Shown here in pieces: positions 43,657-53,183 of a DNA stretch of 64,000 nucleotides. The translations under genes and the position numbers were made by a program. Source of the DNA: Neorhizobium sp. JUb45 (GTDB taxonomy: Bacteria > Pseudomonadota > Alphaproteobacteria > Rhizobiales > Rhizobiaceae); the NCBI RefSeq assembly GCF_004343585.1, contig NZ_SLYW01000011.1:1-64000 (forward strand). Reading direction: 5' to 3'. The notes under the pieces are model-generated. The model was not told the DNA's origin. It was given only the letters and a program-made list of their open reading frames with translations, and searched no databases. Every line of letters starts with the position of its first letter. Position 1 is the stretch's first letter.

Positions 43657-44790
43657 ATGAACGTTCTCTGGTACATGTGCGCTCCCGATGGTGCCTATCC
43701 GTGGAAGCCGGAAGGCTCCCGCACCATCGATTACGGTTATTACAAGCAGCTTGCCCAGGCCTATGACCATCTCGGTTATACCGGCGCCCTGTTTGCCACC
43801 GGTGCGCACGATGTCTGGCCGCTGGCCGGCGCGTTGCTGCCCTATACGGAACGGATGAAATTCCTGATCGCCTTCCATCCCGGCCTGATTGCCCCGACGC
43901 TTCTGGCCAAGATGGCGGCGACGTTTCAGGAATTTTCCAATGGCCGCCTGATGCTGAACGTCGTTTCCGGCGACGCAAAGATGCTCGGCGCCTATGGCAT
44001 GATGCTCCCCCATGACGAACGTTACGTCATGGCCGATGAATACCTGACCATCTGGCACCGGCTGATGGCGGGGGAAAGCGTCACCCACAAGGGCAAATAT
44101 TTCCAGACCGAAGGCGCAAAGCTGGCGCTGCCGGCCGGCACCGACATCCAGCCGCCGCCGCTCTGGTTCGGTGGTTCGTCGGACAGCGCCATCGAAGTGG
44201 CCGCCAAGCATGTGGAAACCTATCTCTCATGGGGCGAAACGCCGGAGCAGATGGGCGAGAAGGTCAAGCAGGTAAAAGCCCGCGCGGCCGAACATGGCCG
44301 CGAACTCACCTATGGCATCCGCCTTTACGTCATCGTCCGCCAGACCGACGCCAAGGCCTGGGAAGCGGCCGCCGATCTCTACGACCAGATGGACGAGACG
44401 GCGATTGCCGGCAACAAGCGTTTCGTGTCCAACACGGATTCGATCGGCCAGCAGCGGATGAGCGCCATGCATGGCGGCATCAAGCCGACCAATCTCCGCG
44501 ACCTCGAAATCGCCCCCAACCTGTGGGCGGGCATCGGCCTCGTGCGCCCCGGCCCCGGCACCGCCATTGTCGGTTCCCCCGACACCGTGATCCGCACGCT
44601 GGAGGCCTACCGCAAGGTCGGCGTCGATACGTTCATCCTGTCCGGCATGCCGCTTCTGGAGGAAGCCTATCGTTTCGGCGAACTCGTGCTGCCCAAACTG
44701 CCGGTCGAACGGCTGGTGCCGGAACGCAAGCAGTTTACATGGTCGACGCTGTTCGATCGCGATCTGTCCGGGAAACCCGCCAATGGCTGA
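43657..44790 (+). CDS. LLM-class flavin-dependent monooxygenase (SsuD-like)
   Basis: 377 residues of the bacterial-luciferase-like alkanesulfonate monooxygenase group (MNVLWYMCAPDGAYPWKPEG, LIAFHPGLIAPTLLAKMAAT, NVVSGDAKMLGAYGM). Uses reduced FMN and oxygen to split C-S or oxidise related substrates. With the surrounding SsuA/B/C-like genes it supports sulfonate or organosulfur use. No flavin reductase gene (SsuE) is present here. Confidence 0.9.
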   Translation: MNVLWYMCAPDGAYPWKPEGSRTIDYGYYKQLAQAYDHLGYTGALFATGAHDVWPLAGALLPYTERMKFLIAFHPGLIAPTLLAKMAATFQEFSNGRLMLNVVSGDAKMLGAYGMMLPHDERYVMADEYLTIWHRLMAGESVTHKGKYFQTEGAKLALPAGTDIQPPPLWFGGSSDSAIEVAAKHVETYLSWGETPEQMGEKVKQVKARAAEHGRELTYGIRLYVIVRQTDAKAWEAAADLYDQMDETAIAGNKRFVSNTDSIGQQRMSAMHGGIKPTNLRDLEIAPNLWAGIGLVRPGPGTAIVGSPDTVIRTLEAYRKVGVDTFILSGMPLLEEAYRFGELVLPKLPVERLVPERKQFTWSTLFDRDLSGKPANG

Positions 44791-45622
44791 TACCAGCACG
44801 GCCGGTCAGACCAACGCGACTAACCCGGTGGCTGGCCCGGCACCGGGCCGACGTAGCGGCCGCAAACTGGCCAACACCGCCATGCGGCTGGCCTCACCGC
44901 TTGCCATCATCCTTGTCTGGCAACTCGCCAGCATGACTGGCCTGCTGTCGCCGCGCATCCTTGCCGGGCCAAGCGACATCATCGCGACTGCCGGACGCCT
45001 CGTTGCGTCCGGCGAGCTGATCAACGGCCTGATCGTGTCCTTCCTGCGCGTACTGGCAGGTTTCTCGATCGCGCTGATCCTCGGCATTCTTCTGGCCTTG
45101 GTCTCGGGCCTGTCGCGGCTGGGTGAAACGATCATCGACCCACCGATCCAGATGCTGAAGGCCATGCCGTTCCTCGGCCTCTTGCCGCTGTTCATCCTGT
45201 GGTTCGGCATCGGCGAAGCGCCAAAGATCGGGCTTGTCGCCTTCGGCACCGTCTTTCCGATCTACCTCACCCTGCATGGCGGCATTCGCGGTATCGACAA
45301 GAAGTTGATCGAGGCTGGGCAGACGCTGGAGCTCGGCACATTCGGCATCATCCGCCATATCGTCATTCCCGGCGCGCTGCCATCGCTTCTCGTCGGCGTG
45401 CGTTATGGCCTCAGTGTCGCGTGGTTGAGCCTTGTCGTCGGCGAACAGATCAACGCCTCCAGCGGCATCGGCTACATCATCACCTATGCCCGCGATTTCC
45501 TGCAGACGGACGTTATCGTCGTCTGCCTTCTCGTCTACGCCATCATGGGCCTGCTGACCGATGGTCTGGTGCGCATGATCGAAGCCTATGCGCTGCGCTG
45601 GCGCCCGGAGGTGATCGCATGA
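44783..45622 (+). CDS. ABC transporter permease (SsuC-like)
   Basis: 279 residues; a polar N-terminus of about 35 residues, six membrane segments and the EAA loop LIEAGQTLELGTFGIIRHIV. It overlaps the monooxygenase by 8 bases and the ATPase by 4 (ATGA). Channel of the organosulfur importer. Confidence 0.9.
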   Translation: MADTSTAGQTNATNPVAGPAPGRRSGRKLANTAMRLASPLAIILVWQLASMTGLLSPRILAGPSDIIATAGRLVASGELINGLIVSFLRVLAGFSIALILGILLALVSGLSRLGETIIDPPIQMLKAMPFLGLLPLFILWFGIGEAPKIGLVAFGTVFPIYLTLHGGIRGIDKKLIEAGQTLELGTFGIIRHIVIPGALPSLLVGVRYGLSVAWLSLVVGEQINASSGIGYIITYARDFLQTDVIVVCLLVYAIMGLLTDGLVRMIEAYALRWRPEVIA

Positions 45623-46323
45623 GCACTCTTGTCGATATCCGCAAACTGCACCGCTCGTTCGGCGGCCCGGCCGTTCTCGATGGCATCGATCTGACCATGG
45701 CGCCCGGCGAATTCGTTGCCCTGCTCGGCCGCAGCGGCTCTGGGAAATCCACCCTGCTGCGTGTTCTCGCCGGTCTCGACACCGCACCGGCGCAGAAGCT
45801 GGAACTTCCCTCCCGCCGTTCGGTGGTTTTTCAGGAGCCGCGCCTTCTGCCCTGGAAAAGCGTGATCGACAACGTCGCGCTCGGCGTACGCCGCGCGGAT
45901 GCGCGATCCTTGGCGACGCAGGCGCTGGCTGACGTTGGCCTGTCGCACCGGGTCGATGCCTGGCCGCTGACGCTTTCGGGCGGCGAGGCGCAACGCTCGG
46001 CTCTCGCACGGGCTCTGGTTCGCGAACCGGAACTGCTGCTTTTGGACGAACCCTTTGCCGCACTCGACGCCCTTACCCGGCTGCGCATGCATGATCTGGT
46101 GTTCGAACTCTGGCGCAAACATCACCCGGCGGTGCTGCTCGTCACCCATGACGTTTGGGAGGCGGTGGCGCTTGCCGACCGTATACTGGTGCTCGACCAG
46201 GGTCGTTTCATCAAAGAAATCCGCGTCGATATCGATCACCCGCGCCGCCGCGACGATCCCCGAACCAGCCGTATCGAAGCCGAGCTTCTCAGGGAACTCG
46301 GCGTCGAACCCCTTCATGCTTGA
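45619..46323 (+). CDS. ABC transporter ATP-binding protein (SsuB-like)
   Basis: 234 residues from ATG 45619: Walker A GRSGSGKST (37-45), Q-loop VVFQEPRLLPW, signature LSGGEAQRSALARAL, Walker B LLLLDEP. The short insertion-free form matches SsuB/TauB. This is the only ATPase in the 38-47 kb stretch and could in principle also serve the ThiXY pair. Confidence 0.92.
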   Translation: MSTLVDIRKLHRSFGGPAVLDGIDLTMAPGEFVALLGRSGSGKSTLLRVLAGLDTAPAQKLELPSRRSVVFQEPRLLPWKSVIDNVALGVRRADARSLATQALADVGLSHRVDAWPLTLSGGEAQRSALARALVREPELLLLDEPFAALDALTRLRMHDLVFELWRKHHPAVLLVTHDVWEAVALADRILVLDQGRFIKEIRVDIDHPRRRDDPRTSRIEAELLRELGVEPLHA

Positions 46324-46372
46324 ACACCCGCATGCCCGAACCCCACGCCAGAATGGCAGATTGGACACATTG

Positions 46373-47326
46373 ATGATCACCAAGCGCACATTCCTTGCAG
46401 CCGCGGCCTTCGTCACCGCCGCCGCCACCTTCGCACCCTCCGTTCAGGCCGCCGACGATGTCGTGCGGATCGGCTGGCTGCGCGGTCCCAACGACATCAC
46501 GCTCGCCAAATCCCGCGGCACGCTGGAAAAGGCGCTGTCCGAAAAGGGCATCAAGGTGGAATGGGCCGGCCCCTTCCCGGCCGCCGCCCCCGCCTTCGAG
46601 GCGCTCAATGCCGGCAGCATCGACATCACGGCCGGCAGCTCGACATCGGCAATCGCAGCGCTTTCGGCCAAAATCCCGCTCGTCGTTTTCGCCTACCAGA
46701 AGATGGCGCCCGGTTCCGAAGGCATCGTGGTGAAAAAGGATTCCGGCATCGCCTCGATCAAGGACCTCGCCGGCAAGAAGGTCGCGGTCAACCGTGGCGG
46801 CACCGGCGAATATCTGCTGATGCAGGGCCTTGAAACCAATGGCGTCGATCCGAAAAGCGTCGAACGCGTTTATCTCAGCCCCAGCGACAGTGGCCCGAGC
46901 TTTACCCAGGGCCATGTCGACGCCTGGGCAACCTGGGACCCCTTCCTGACGATCGCGGAAAAAGCCTATGACGGCAAGGTCGTTGCCGATGGTGCTGCCA
47001 TCAAGTCCGACAATGCCGTGGTTCTGGTCGCAAGCAGCGCCTTCGCCAAGGAAAAGGCCGATCAGCTTCAGCTCGTTTTCGACGTCATCAAGTCGGAAAA
47101 CGCCTGGGCCGTGGCCAACAAGACGGAAGCCGGCGCCATCTGGGCCAAGGAAATGAACGTTCCGGCAGATCTCGGCGCCAAGATCGGCGAAAACAATGCC
47201 GTTCCGACCACCGGCGTTTCGGAAGCCAATGTGAAGCAGATCACCGCCGTGGCCGAATGGTATGCCAAGAGCGGCATCATTCCGGCCCTGCCGGATGTCG
47301 CTGCCGGCGTCGTGTCGCTGAAGTAG
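46373..47326 (+). CDS. Aliphatic sulfonate ABC transporter substrate-binding protein (SsuA-like)
   Basis: 317 residues from ATG 46373 with a signal peptide (MITKRTFLAAAAFVTAAATF...VQAADD). VVRIGWLRGPNDITLAKSRG, DITAGSSTSAIAALS and DAWATWDPFLTIAE are typical SsuA motifs. It is the exported receptor for this operon, in contrast to the unsecreted homologue at the operon start. Confidence 0.92.
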   Translation: MITKRTFLAAAAFVTAAATFAPSVQAADDVVRIGWLRGPNDITLAKSRGTLEKALSEKGIKVEWAGPFPAAAPAFEALNAGSIDITAGSSTSAIAALSAKIPLVVFAYQKMAPGSEGIVVKKDSGIASIKDLAGKKVAVNRGGTGEYLLMQGLETNGVDPKSVERVYLSPSDSGPSFTQGHVDAWATWDPFLTIAEKAYDGKVVADGAAIKSDNAVVLVASSAFAKEKADQLQLVFDVIKSENAWAVANKTEAGAIWAKEMNVPADLGAKIGENNAVPTTGVSEANVKQITAVAEWYAKSGIIPALPDVAAGVVSLK

Positions 47327-47345
47327 AACACTGCCCAAGTCTCGA

Positions 47346-47375
47346 TGTTTGCGCCATGCATCCATGGCGCAAACA
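47346..47375. terminator. Bidirectional 13-bp stem-loop
   Basis: TGTTTGCGCCATG and CATGGCGCAAACA pair perfectly around a 4-nt loop between the convergent SsuA-like and SDR genes. No long U tract follows on either strand, but position and strength fit a shared terminator. Confidence 0.65.
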
Positions 47376-47401
47376 CCGCAGGCAATCGCGACAGCTGCAG
47401 A

Positions 47402-48127
47402 TCAGACGGCGAGAAAGCCACCATCCACACTGAGCACAGCGCCATTGACCATCGCCGTATCCGGTGACAGCAGTGTCGCAATCGTGCGCGCCACATCCTC
47501 CACTTCCGCGAAACGCCCGATCGGGTGACGCACCATCATGGGGGCCGATTTTGCCGGATCGCTCCAGGCCGCAAGTGCAAGTTCGGTCAGCGTGATGGTC
47601 GGCGCGACGGCATTGACGCGAATACCGTGCGGGCCGAACTCCTTGGCCAGAACGCGGGTCGCACCTTCGAGACCGGCTTTCGAGGCAGCATAACAAAGAT
47701 GCTCGGTAAAACCGCGATGCCCGGCAATCGAGGTAATGTTGACGATGGCGCCGCCCCCCCCGGCAGCCACGCGAGCACGGCCAAATTCTTGGCAGGTGAT
47801 AAGCGCTGCCCGCAGATTGATGCCCATCACGGCCTCATAACCCGCTTCCGTCATATCGAAGCTCGATTCCAGCACGTTGATGCCGGCGCTGTTGATGAGG
47901 AAATCGGCGGTGCCAGCCTGCGCCATCGCCCTGCGTGTAGCAGCCGGATCGGCGAGGTCCACGGCAATCGAGCGGCCACCGATTTCCTCGCGCAGACTGT
48001 CCAGATCGGAGACGGTGCGGCTGAGTGCAATGACTTCGGCGCCCCGTTGCGCCATGATCCTGGCACAGGCGCGGCCGATGCCCTTGCCGGCGCCGGTGAT
48101 GATGACGGATTGTCCTGAAAACTGCAT
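47402..48127 (-). CDS. SDR family oxidoreductase (L-xylulose/carbonyl reductase-like)
   Basis: 241 residues: TGAGKGIG at 11-18, NSAGIN near 79, and catalytic Tyr-Lys in CYAASKAG near 146-150. The short form with ADFLINSAGINVLESSFDMT resembles DCXR-type reductases. Last gene of the pentitol operon, with GGGAGGA ahead of its ATG. It likely oxidises a polyol or reduces a ketose linked to the kinase. Confidence 0.88.
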   Translation of the reverse strand: MQFSGQSVIITGAGKGIGRACARIMAQRGAEVIALSRTVSDLDSLREEIGGRSIAVDLADPAATRRAMAQAGTADFLINSAGINVLESSFDMTEAGYEAVMGINLRAALITCQEFGRARVAAGGGGAIVNITSIAGHRGFTEHLCYAASKAGLEGATRVLAKEFGPHGIRVNAVAPTITLTELALAAWSDPAKSAPMMVRHPIGRFAEVEDVARTIATLLSPDTAMVNGAVLSVDGGFLAV

Positions 48128-48157
48128 GATGTCCTCCCTGATATGAATGGTGACGCG

Positions 48158-49789
48158 CTAGTTCGAAACCGCGGTCAGCAATGGTTCGATCTCGTCGCGC
48201 ATCTCGCGAGCGAGTGTCTGTGTTTTCAAAAATGCCCGGTAACGCGCCTCGTGCAGCGCCCGGACGGCCCCGTCAGCAGGTTCGCTACGCCCCGCAACCG
48301 AAGACATGGCGGGCATCGCGGTCTGCAGATCGACGTAGGTTTTGGCGGCCACCGCTGCCAGCATGGCAGAGCCGAGCAGAACCGGCTCCGGGCAGGCCGT
48401 GACCTCAACCGGAAGGCCGGTCGCATCGGCAAGGATCTGGCGGGTGAGCGGATGAGTGCCCGCGCCGCCGGACACCGAGATCGTCGAGACGGAAACGCCG
48501 TTTTGCGCCTGTGTATCGATGATCTGGCGCAGGCCATAACCGAGGCCGCACAGTCCGGCGACATACAGTGCGACGAGACTTTCGGGGCCATTTTCCATGC
48601 CAAGGCCCATCACGACGGCCCGCGCCGACGGATCGGCGAATGGCGCGCGGTTGCCAAGAAATTCCGGCAGGACCTGCATCTGCCCCGCAAGCCGGACAGC
48701 ACGAGAAGGATGGCTGACGGTCGCCAAGGCTCTTTTGGCCAGCCATTGCGGCAGCCCCAAACCTTCGCCCCTCGCAATCTCCGTCGCCTTTTCCGCATGG
48801 GGATGCAGGCTGAGCAACTGGTCGATGGCGGCACCGGCGGCCGATTGTCCACCTTCGTTCAACCACATGCCGGGGACCATCGCAGAAAAATACGGCCCCC
48901 AGACGCCCGGTACGAACTTCGGTTCGACTGTCGTTGTCATGGTGCAGGAGGAGGTGCCGAAAACGTAGCCCAGGCAGGCGGAAGCATCCTGCGCGCCACC
49001 GCTTGCCGCGACCGTTCCAATGCCACCGGCATGCGCATCGATCAAACCTGCGGCGACGGCGATACCGGGGCGCAAGCCCATGGCTTCGGCGGCATCTGCG
49101 CTCAAGCCGTGACCAAGCGCCGTGCCCGGATGGACAATTTTCTCCCCGATCTTGCGAAAACCATCCGCGGCGAGATCCTCAAGGCCAATCGCACGAAAGT
49201 AGCTTTCGTCCCAGCGATCCTCGTGGGCGAGATAGGTCCATTTACAGGTGACCGTGCAGGATGAGCGCTCCAGCGCACCGGTGGATTTCCAGGTGAGGAA
49301 ATCAGTCAGGTCAAAGAAGTTTTCCGCGCTGGCATAAACTTCCGGGCGGTTTTCCTTGAGCCACAGCAGTTTTGGGGTTTCCATCTCCGGCGAAATGACG
49401 CCGCCGACATAGGAAAGCACAGCATGGCCCATGGCATTGATGCGTCGCGCCTGATCGAGCGCGCGATGATCCATCCAGACGATAATATCACGCTCCGGAT
49501 GTGCGGGATCGCCCACGCCACCGGACGCACCCTCAACGACCAGAGAGCAGGTGGCATCGAAACCAATACCGGCAACCGCTGAAGGATCAACGGCCGCATC
49601 TGCGACGGCAGCGCGGATGGAGGCGCAGACAGCATCCCAGATCTGGGCACTGGATTGCTCCACATGACCGTGGTCGTCGCGGAAAATGGTGATGTCATGT
49701 TTCGCCGATGCCAGCATGGTGCCGGCCGCATCGAAAACGCCGGCGCGCGCCGAGCCCGTACCGACATCGACCCCGATAAAATAACTCAT
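48158..49789 (-). CDS. FGGY family pentulose kinase (D-ribulokinase-like)
   Basis: About 543 residues. YFIGVDVGTGSARAGVFDAA is the N-terminal phosphate-1 loop; GFDATCSLVV, WMDHRA, the GLIDAHAGGIG catalytic-Asp region and SGGAGTHPLTRQ follow. Length and motifs match the FGGY 5-carbon pentulose kinases (YDR109C/FGGY type), which phosphorylate D-ribulose. Two ATGs (49789 and 49792) follow GGAGGATGGT. Between two dehydrogenases and a ribose-type transporter, it probably makes D-ribulose-5-phosphate. Confidence 0.9.
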   Translation of the reverse strand: MSYFIGVDVGTGSARAGVFDAAGTMLASAKHDITIFRDDHGHVEQSSAQIWDAVCASIRAAVADAAVDPSAVAGIGFDATCSLVVEGASGGVGDPAHPERDIIVWMDHRALDQARRINAMGHAVLSYVGGVISPEMETPKLLWLKENRPEVYASAENFFDLTDFLTWKSTGALERSSCTVTCKWTYLAHEDRWDESYFRAIGLEDLAADGFRKIGEKIVHPGTALGHGLSADAAEAMGLRPGIAVAAGLIDAHAGGIGTVAASGGAQDASACLGYVFGTSSCTMTTTVEPKFVPGVWGPYFSAMVPGMWLNEGGQSAAGAAIDQLLSLHPHAEKATEIARGEGLGLPQWLAKRALATVSHPSRAVRLAGQMQVLPEFLGNRAPFADPSARAVVMGLGMENGPESLVALYVAGLCGLGYGLRQIIDTQAQNGVSVSTISVSGGAGTHPLTRQILADATGLPVEVTACPEPVLLGSAMLAAVAAKTYVDLQTAMPAMSSVAGRSEPADGAVRALHEARYRAFLKTQTLAREMRDEIEPLLTAVSN

Positions 49790-49864
49790 CATACCATCCT
49801 CCATTCGGCTGCAATGGTCGCGCCGTGCCTTCAGGCTGCGGCGCGACCGGATATCGAAACGATC

Positions 49865-50596
49865 TCAGACGCGATCGAAATTGGTCGGCAGGACCAGCAT
49901 GTCGCGGATCGTGACGTTGCGGTTGCGGGTGAGAATGTATTCGACGGCATCGGCCACTTCGGCCGGTTCGATGATGCTGCCGGATTCCTTGGCCTTGCGC
50001 AGGTTCTCTTCCGGCCAATCCGCCAGCAGCGCGGAAAGAACCGGGCCGGGAGACACCTGCGAAACGCGCACGCCGTGCGGGATCATCTGGCGGCGCATGG
50101 TCTGCACGAAGCAGGTGATCGCCCATTTGGAACCCGCATAAACCGGCTCCCAATGGGTCGGGTAATGCCCGGCGATCGAGCTGGTGACGATGATATCGCC
50201 GGTCTTGCGCTCGCTCATATGCGGCACGACGGCATGAACGTTCTTCATCACGGCATTGATGTTGAGGTTGAGCATGCGGTCGATTTCTTCGGCCGTCGTT
50301 TCGGTCAGGTCGCCGCCGATATAGGTGCCGGCATTGCAGTAGAGAATGTCGATATGATCGACCTTCTTGAGGATTTCCGGGATCATCGCGGCGCAGCTGT
50401 CGGCATCGAGCAGGTTGGTTACCTGCGGGATCGCCTTGCTCCCGAGCCTGGCGACGAGTTCGTTCAGCGCCTTCTCGTTCCAGTCGACCATGACGACCGT
50501 GCAGCCGTTTTCCAAAAGCTTTTCGGTGGTGGCGAGGCCGATGCCGGAAGCGGCACCGGTGATGACGGCAATCTTGCCTTCGAGTGATTGAGCCAT
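49865..50596 (-). CDS. SDR family oxidoreductase (ribitol dehydrogenase-like)
   Basis: 243 residues from ATG 50596. TGAASGIG (14-21), NAGTYIGG near 88 and the YAGSKWA active site (Tyr near 151). C-terminal VLPTNFDRV. Layout and context suit a polyol dehydrogenase such as ribitol to D-ribulose, feeding the FGGY kinase. The long open frame upstream is a shadow of the permease gene. Confidence 0.88.
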   Translation of the reverse strand: MAQSLEGKIAVITGAASGIGLATTEKLLENGCTVVMVDWNEKALNELVARLGSKAIPQVTNLLDADSCAAMIPEILKKVDHIDILYCNAGTYIGGDLTETTAEEIDRMLNLNINAVMKNVHAVVPHMSERKTGDIIVTSSIAGHYPTHWEPVYAGSKWAITCFVQTMRRQMIPHGVRVSQVSPGPVLSALLADWPEENLRKAKESGSIIEPAEVADAVEYILTRNRNVTIRDMLVLPTNFDRV

Positions 50597-50637
50597 GTCT
50601 TTCTCCTGTGGCTTTGAAGATGGATTGGTTGGTTGCG

Positions 50638-51624
50638 TCAGCGCCATTCGCGGGCGATGTAGATGGCAAGCAGGATGATGAAACCGCGGATGATGTCCTG
50701 CAGGTATGGATTGATGCCCATCAGGTTCAGGCCGTTGTTGAGAATGCCGAGCAGCACGGCGCCGATCAGCGTACCGAGGATGAGGCCACGGCCACCCGCG
50801 ATCGCCGTGCCGCCAAGAACCACGGCGGCAATGGCATCCAGTTCGAAACCGACACCGGCATTCGGCTGACCCGACATCAGCCGACCGGTGAGAATGATGG
50901 CGGCAAGGCCTGCCGTCAGGCCCGAGATGACATAGACGGCAATCTTGATCCGACCCGTCTTGACGCCTGAAAGTTTGGCCGCCGTCTCGTTGCCGCCGAT
51001 CGCATAGACATGTCGTCCGAAAGCGGTGCGCTCCAGAAGGACCCAGGCGAGCGCATACACGATCACCATGGCGATGACGGGGACCGGAATGATGCCGATG
51101 CGACCGACGCCGAACCAGGAAATCCATGAGGGCAGGCCCGAGATCGGATAACCGCCGGAATAGATGAGGCCGGCACCGCGGGCGATGCCCATCGTGGCAA
51201 GCGTGACGATGATCGCCGGCATGCGCCCGAACGAAACCAACAGTCCGTTGAACAGACCAAGCCCGGTGGCAATGCCGACACCGGCCAGAAGACCGGCCCA
51301 GCCGGGCAGACCGAAATGCACCATCACCCCGGCCGCCATCGTGCCGGCCAGCGCCATGACCGCGCCGACGGACAGATCGATACCGCCCGTGAGGATGACA
51401 AACGTCATGCCGACAGCGAGAATTGCAACGATCGATACCTGCCTCAGAACGTTCAGGATGTTCGATACGGAAAAGAAATTATCCGAAGCAAAGCCCATCA
51501 GGACGGAGACGACGATCAGACCCGCCAGTGGCAGAGCCAATGGAGAATGGATCATCGATTTCCAGAACGGTGTGGCGGAGGTTTCCGCCTGCCCGCCGGT
51601 AATCGCGTTCGCATCATGCGACAT
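50638..51624 (-). CDS. Ribose-type ABC transporter permease (RbsC family)
   Basis: 328 residues from ATG 51624 (MSHDANAITGG), preceded by GGGAG. Eight to ten membrane segments; ILTGGIDLSVGAVMALAG is the conserved RbsC loop. Overlaps the ATPase by 11 bases. Forms a homodimeric channel for the pentitol importer. Confidence 0.92.
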   Translation of the reverse strand: MSHDANAITGGQAETSATPFWKSMIHSPLALPLAGLIVVSVLMGFASDNFFSVSNILNVLRQVSIVAILAVGMTFVILTGGIDLSVGAVMALAGTMAAGVMVHFGLPGWAGLLAGVGIATGLGLFNGLLVSFGRMPAIIVTLATMGIARGAGLIYSGGYPISGLPSWISWFGVGRIGIIPVPVIAMVIVYALAWVLLERTAFGRHVYAIGGNETAAKLSGVKTGRIKIAVYVISGLTAGLAAIILTGRLMSGQPNAGVGFELDAIAAVVLGGTAIAGGRGLILGTLIGAVLLGILNNGLNLMGINPYLQDIIRGFIILLAIYIAREWR

Positions 51625-53116
51625 GGTGTGTTCTCCCGGTTGTTGCATGGGTCATGATCTGCTCGGAGGTGATCGCGTCGCCTTCGACGGTCGCGACGAT
51701 GCCTCCGGAGCGGAAGACGCAGACCCGGTCGGACATGCCGATGACTTCCGGCAGTTCCGACGAAATCATGATGATGGAATAGCCCTTGGCGGTGAAATCG
51801 CGCATGAGCTGGTAGATCTCGGTCTTGGCGCCGACATCGATGCCGCGTGTCGGCTCATCGAAGATCAGCACCTTCATGGTGTGGTTGATCCAGCGGGCGA
51901 TCACGACCTTTTGCTGGTTGCCGCCCGACAAGGTATCGACGCGGGCATGCGGGCTCGGCGCTTTCACGCGCACCTGCTGCATGGCCCTTCGCGTATCATC
52001 CAGCTCACGCGTACGGTTAATGAAGAAGTGGCCGAGCAGATACTTGCCATAATTGTTGAGCGAGACGTTGTGCAAGATGGGGAAGCTGGTGATCAGCCCC
52101 TGTTCCTTGCGACTTTCCGGCAGAAGGCCGATGCCGGCGGCAAGCGCTTCGGAAGGATCGGCAAAGCGGATCTCGATACCATTCATCCGCAGCTTGCAGC
52201 GCGCGGCGGAATAGGCGCCCAGCATGGCCAGCACCGTTTCCGTGCGCCCCGAGCCGACAAGCCCGGCGAAGCCCAGAATTTCCCCCGCTCTCAGGGCGAA
52301 GCTGGAAACCGGCCCACCCTTGGCAAGCTGGACCTCCTCAACCTCGAGCACTGTCTTTGCATCGGAAGGAATGTCCGGCTTCGGCGGAAAGCTGTTCTCG
52401 ATCCGGCGACCGACCATCATTTCGACAAGCCGTGCCTGATCGACCTCGCTGACGACGCAGGAGGCGACATATTCACCATCACGCAAAATGGTGATGCGGT
52501 CGCAGATCTCGAAAATCTCTTCGAGGTGATGCGAGATGAAGATGATCGCGACACCCTGGGCGCGCAGGCTGCGCATGACGCGGAACAGGTGTTCCACTTC
52601 CGCCGGTGTCAGCGTCGCGGTCGGTTCGTCCAGCACGAGAATACGCGCGTCCAGCGCCAAAGCCTTGGCGATTTCGACAAACTGCTGCTCAGCCACGGAG
52701 AGATTGCGGATCGGCACATCGAGAGGGATTTTGATGCCCAGCTGCGTCATGATCTCGGCGGCGCGGCGATGCATCGCCGCGCGTTTTATGAAACCCAGAC
52801 GGCTGCTGAGTTCTCGCGCCAGAAACATGTTTTCGACGGCGTTAAGATAAGGAACCAGCGAAAACTCCTGAAACACGACGCCGATGCCGGCATCGATGGC
52901 TTCGTTGTAATCGCTGAAATGACGAACCTCGCCATCGATCCGGACGTCTCCCTCGCTCGGCTTGATAAGCCCGCACAGGATCTTCATCAGTGTCGATTTG
53001 CCGGCGCCGTTTTCGCCGAGAAGCGCATGCACCTCGCCTGCCCGCACCGACAGATCGACGCCATGCAGAACCTCGATCTTGCCAAAGCTCTTCTTGATAC
53101 CACTCAATTCCAGCAT
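51614..53116 (-). CDS. Ribose-type ABC transporter ATPase (RbsA family, two nucleotide-binding domains)
   Basis: 500 residues from ATG 53116. The N-terminal domain has Walker A GENGAGKST (34-42), signature LSVAEQQ and LVLDEPTATLT. The second domain has the degenerate Walker A GLVGSGRTE and LSGGNQQK, as is normal in RbsA. Placement after the binding protein and a 25-nt hairpin fits reduced expression relative to the binding protein. Confidence 0.93.
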   Translation of the reverse strand: MLELSGIKKSFGKIEVLHGVDLSVRAGEVHALLGENGAGKSTLMKILCGLIKPSEGDVRIDGEVRHFSDYNEAIDAGIGVVFQEFSLVPYLNAVENMFLARELSSRLGFIKRAAMHRRAAEIMTQLGIKIPLDVPIRNLSVAEQQFVEIAKALALDARILVLDEPTATLTPAEVEHLFRVMRSLRAQGVAIIFISHHLEEIFEICDRITILRDGEYVASCVVSEVDQARLVEMMVGRRIENSFPPKPDIPSDAKTVLEVEEVQLAKGGPVSSFALRAGEILGFAGLVGSGRTETVLAMLGAYSAARCKLRMNGIEIRFADPSEALAAGIGLLPESRKEQGLITSFPILHNVSLNNYGKYLLGHFFINRTRELDDTRRAMQQVRVKAPSPHARVDTLSGGNQQKVVIARWINHTMKVLIFDEPTRGIDVGAKTEIYQLMRDFTAKGYSIIMISSELPEVIGMSDRVCVFRSGGIVATVEGDAITSEQIMTHATTGRTHHVA

Positions 53117-53146
53117 CGCTTCCTCCCATGTTCGAATTGGAAAAGT

Positions 53147-53171
53147 CGCCCTCGCCAAATTGGCGAGGGCG
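53147..53171 (-). terminator. 12-bp stem-loop between binding protein and ATPase genes
   Basis: CGCCCTCGCCAA pairs with TTGGCGAGGGCG around one base; on the minus strand it is followed by ACTTTT. It lies 12 bases after the binding-protein stop and probably works as an attenuator or 3' stabiliser, so that the binding protein is made in excess. Confidence 0.7.
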
Positions 53172-53183
53172 CTCGGGAGGCGC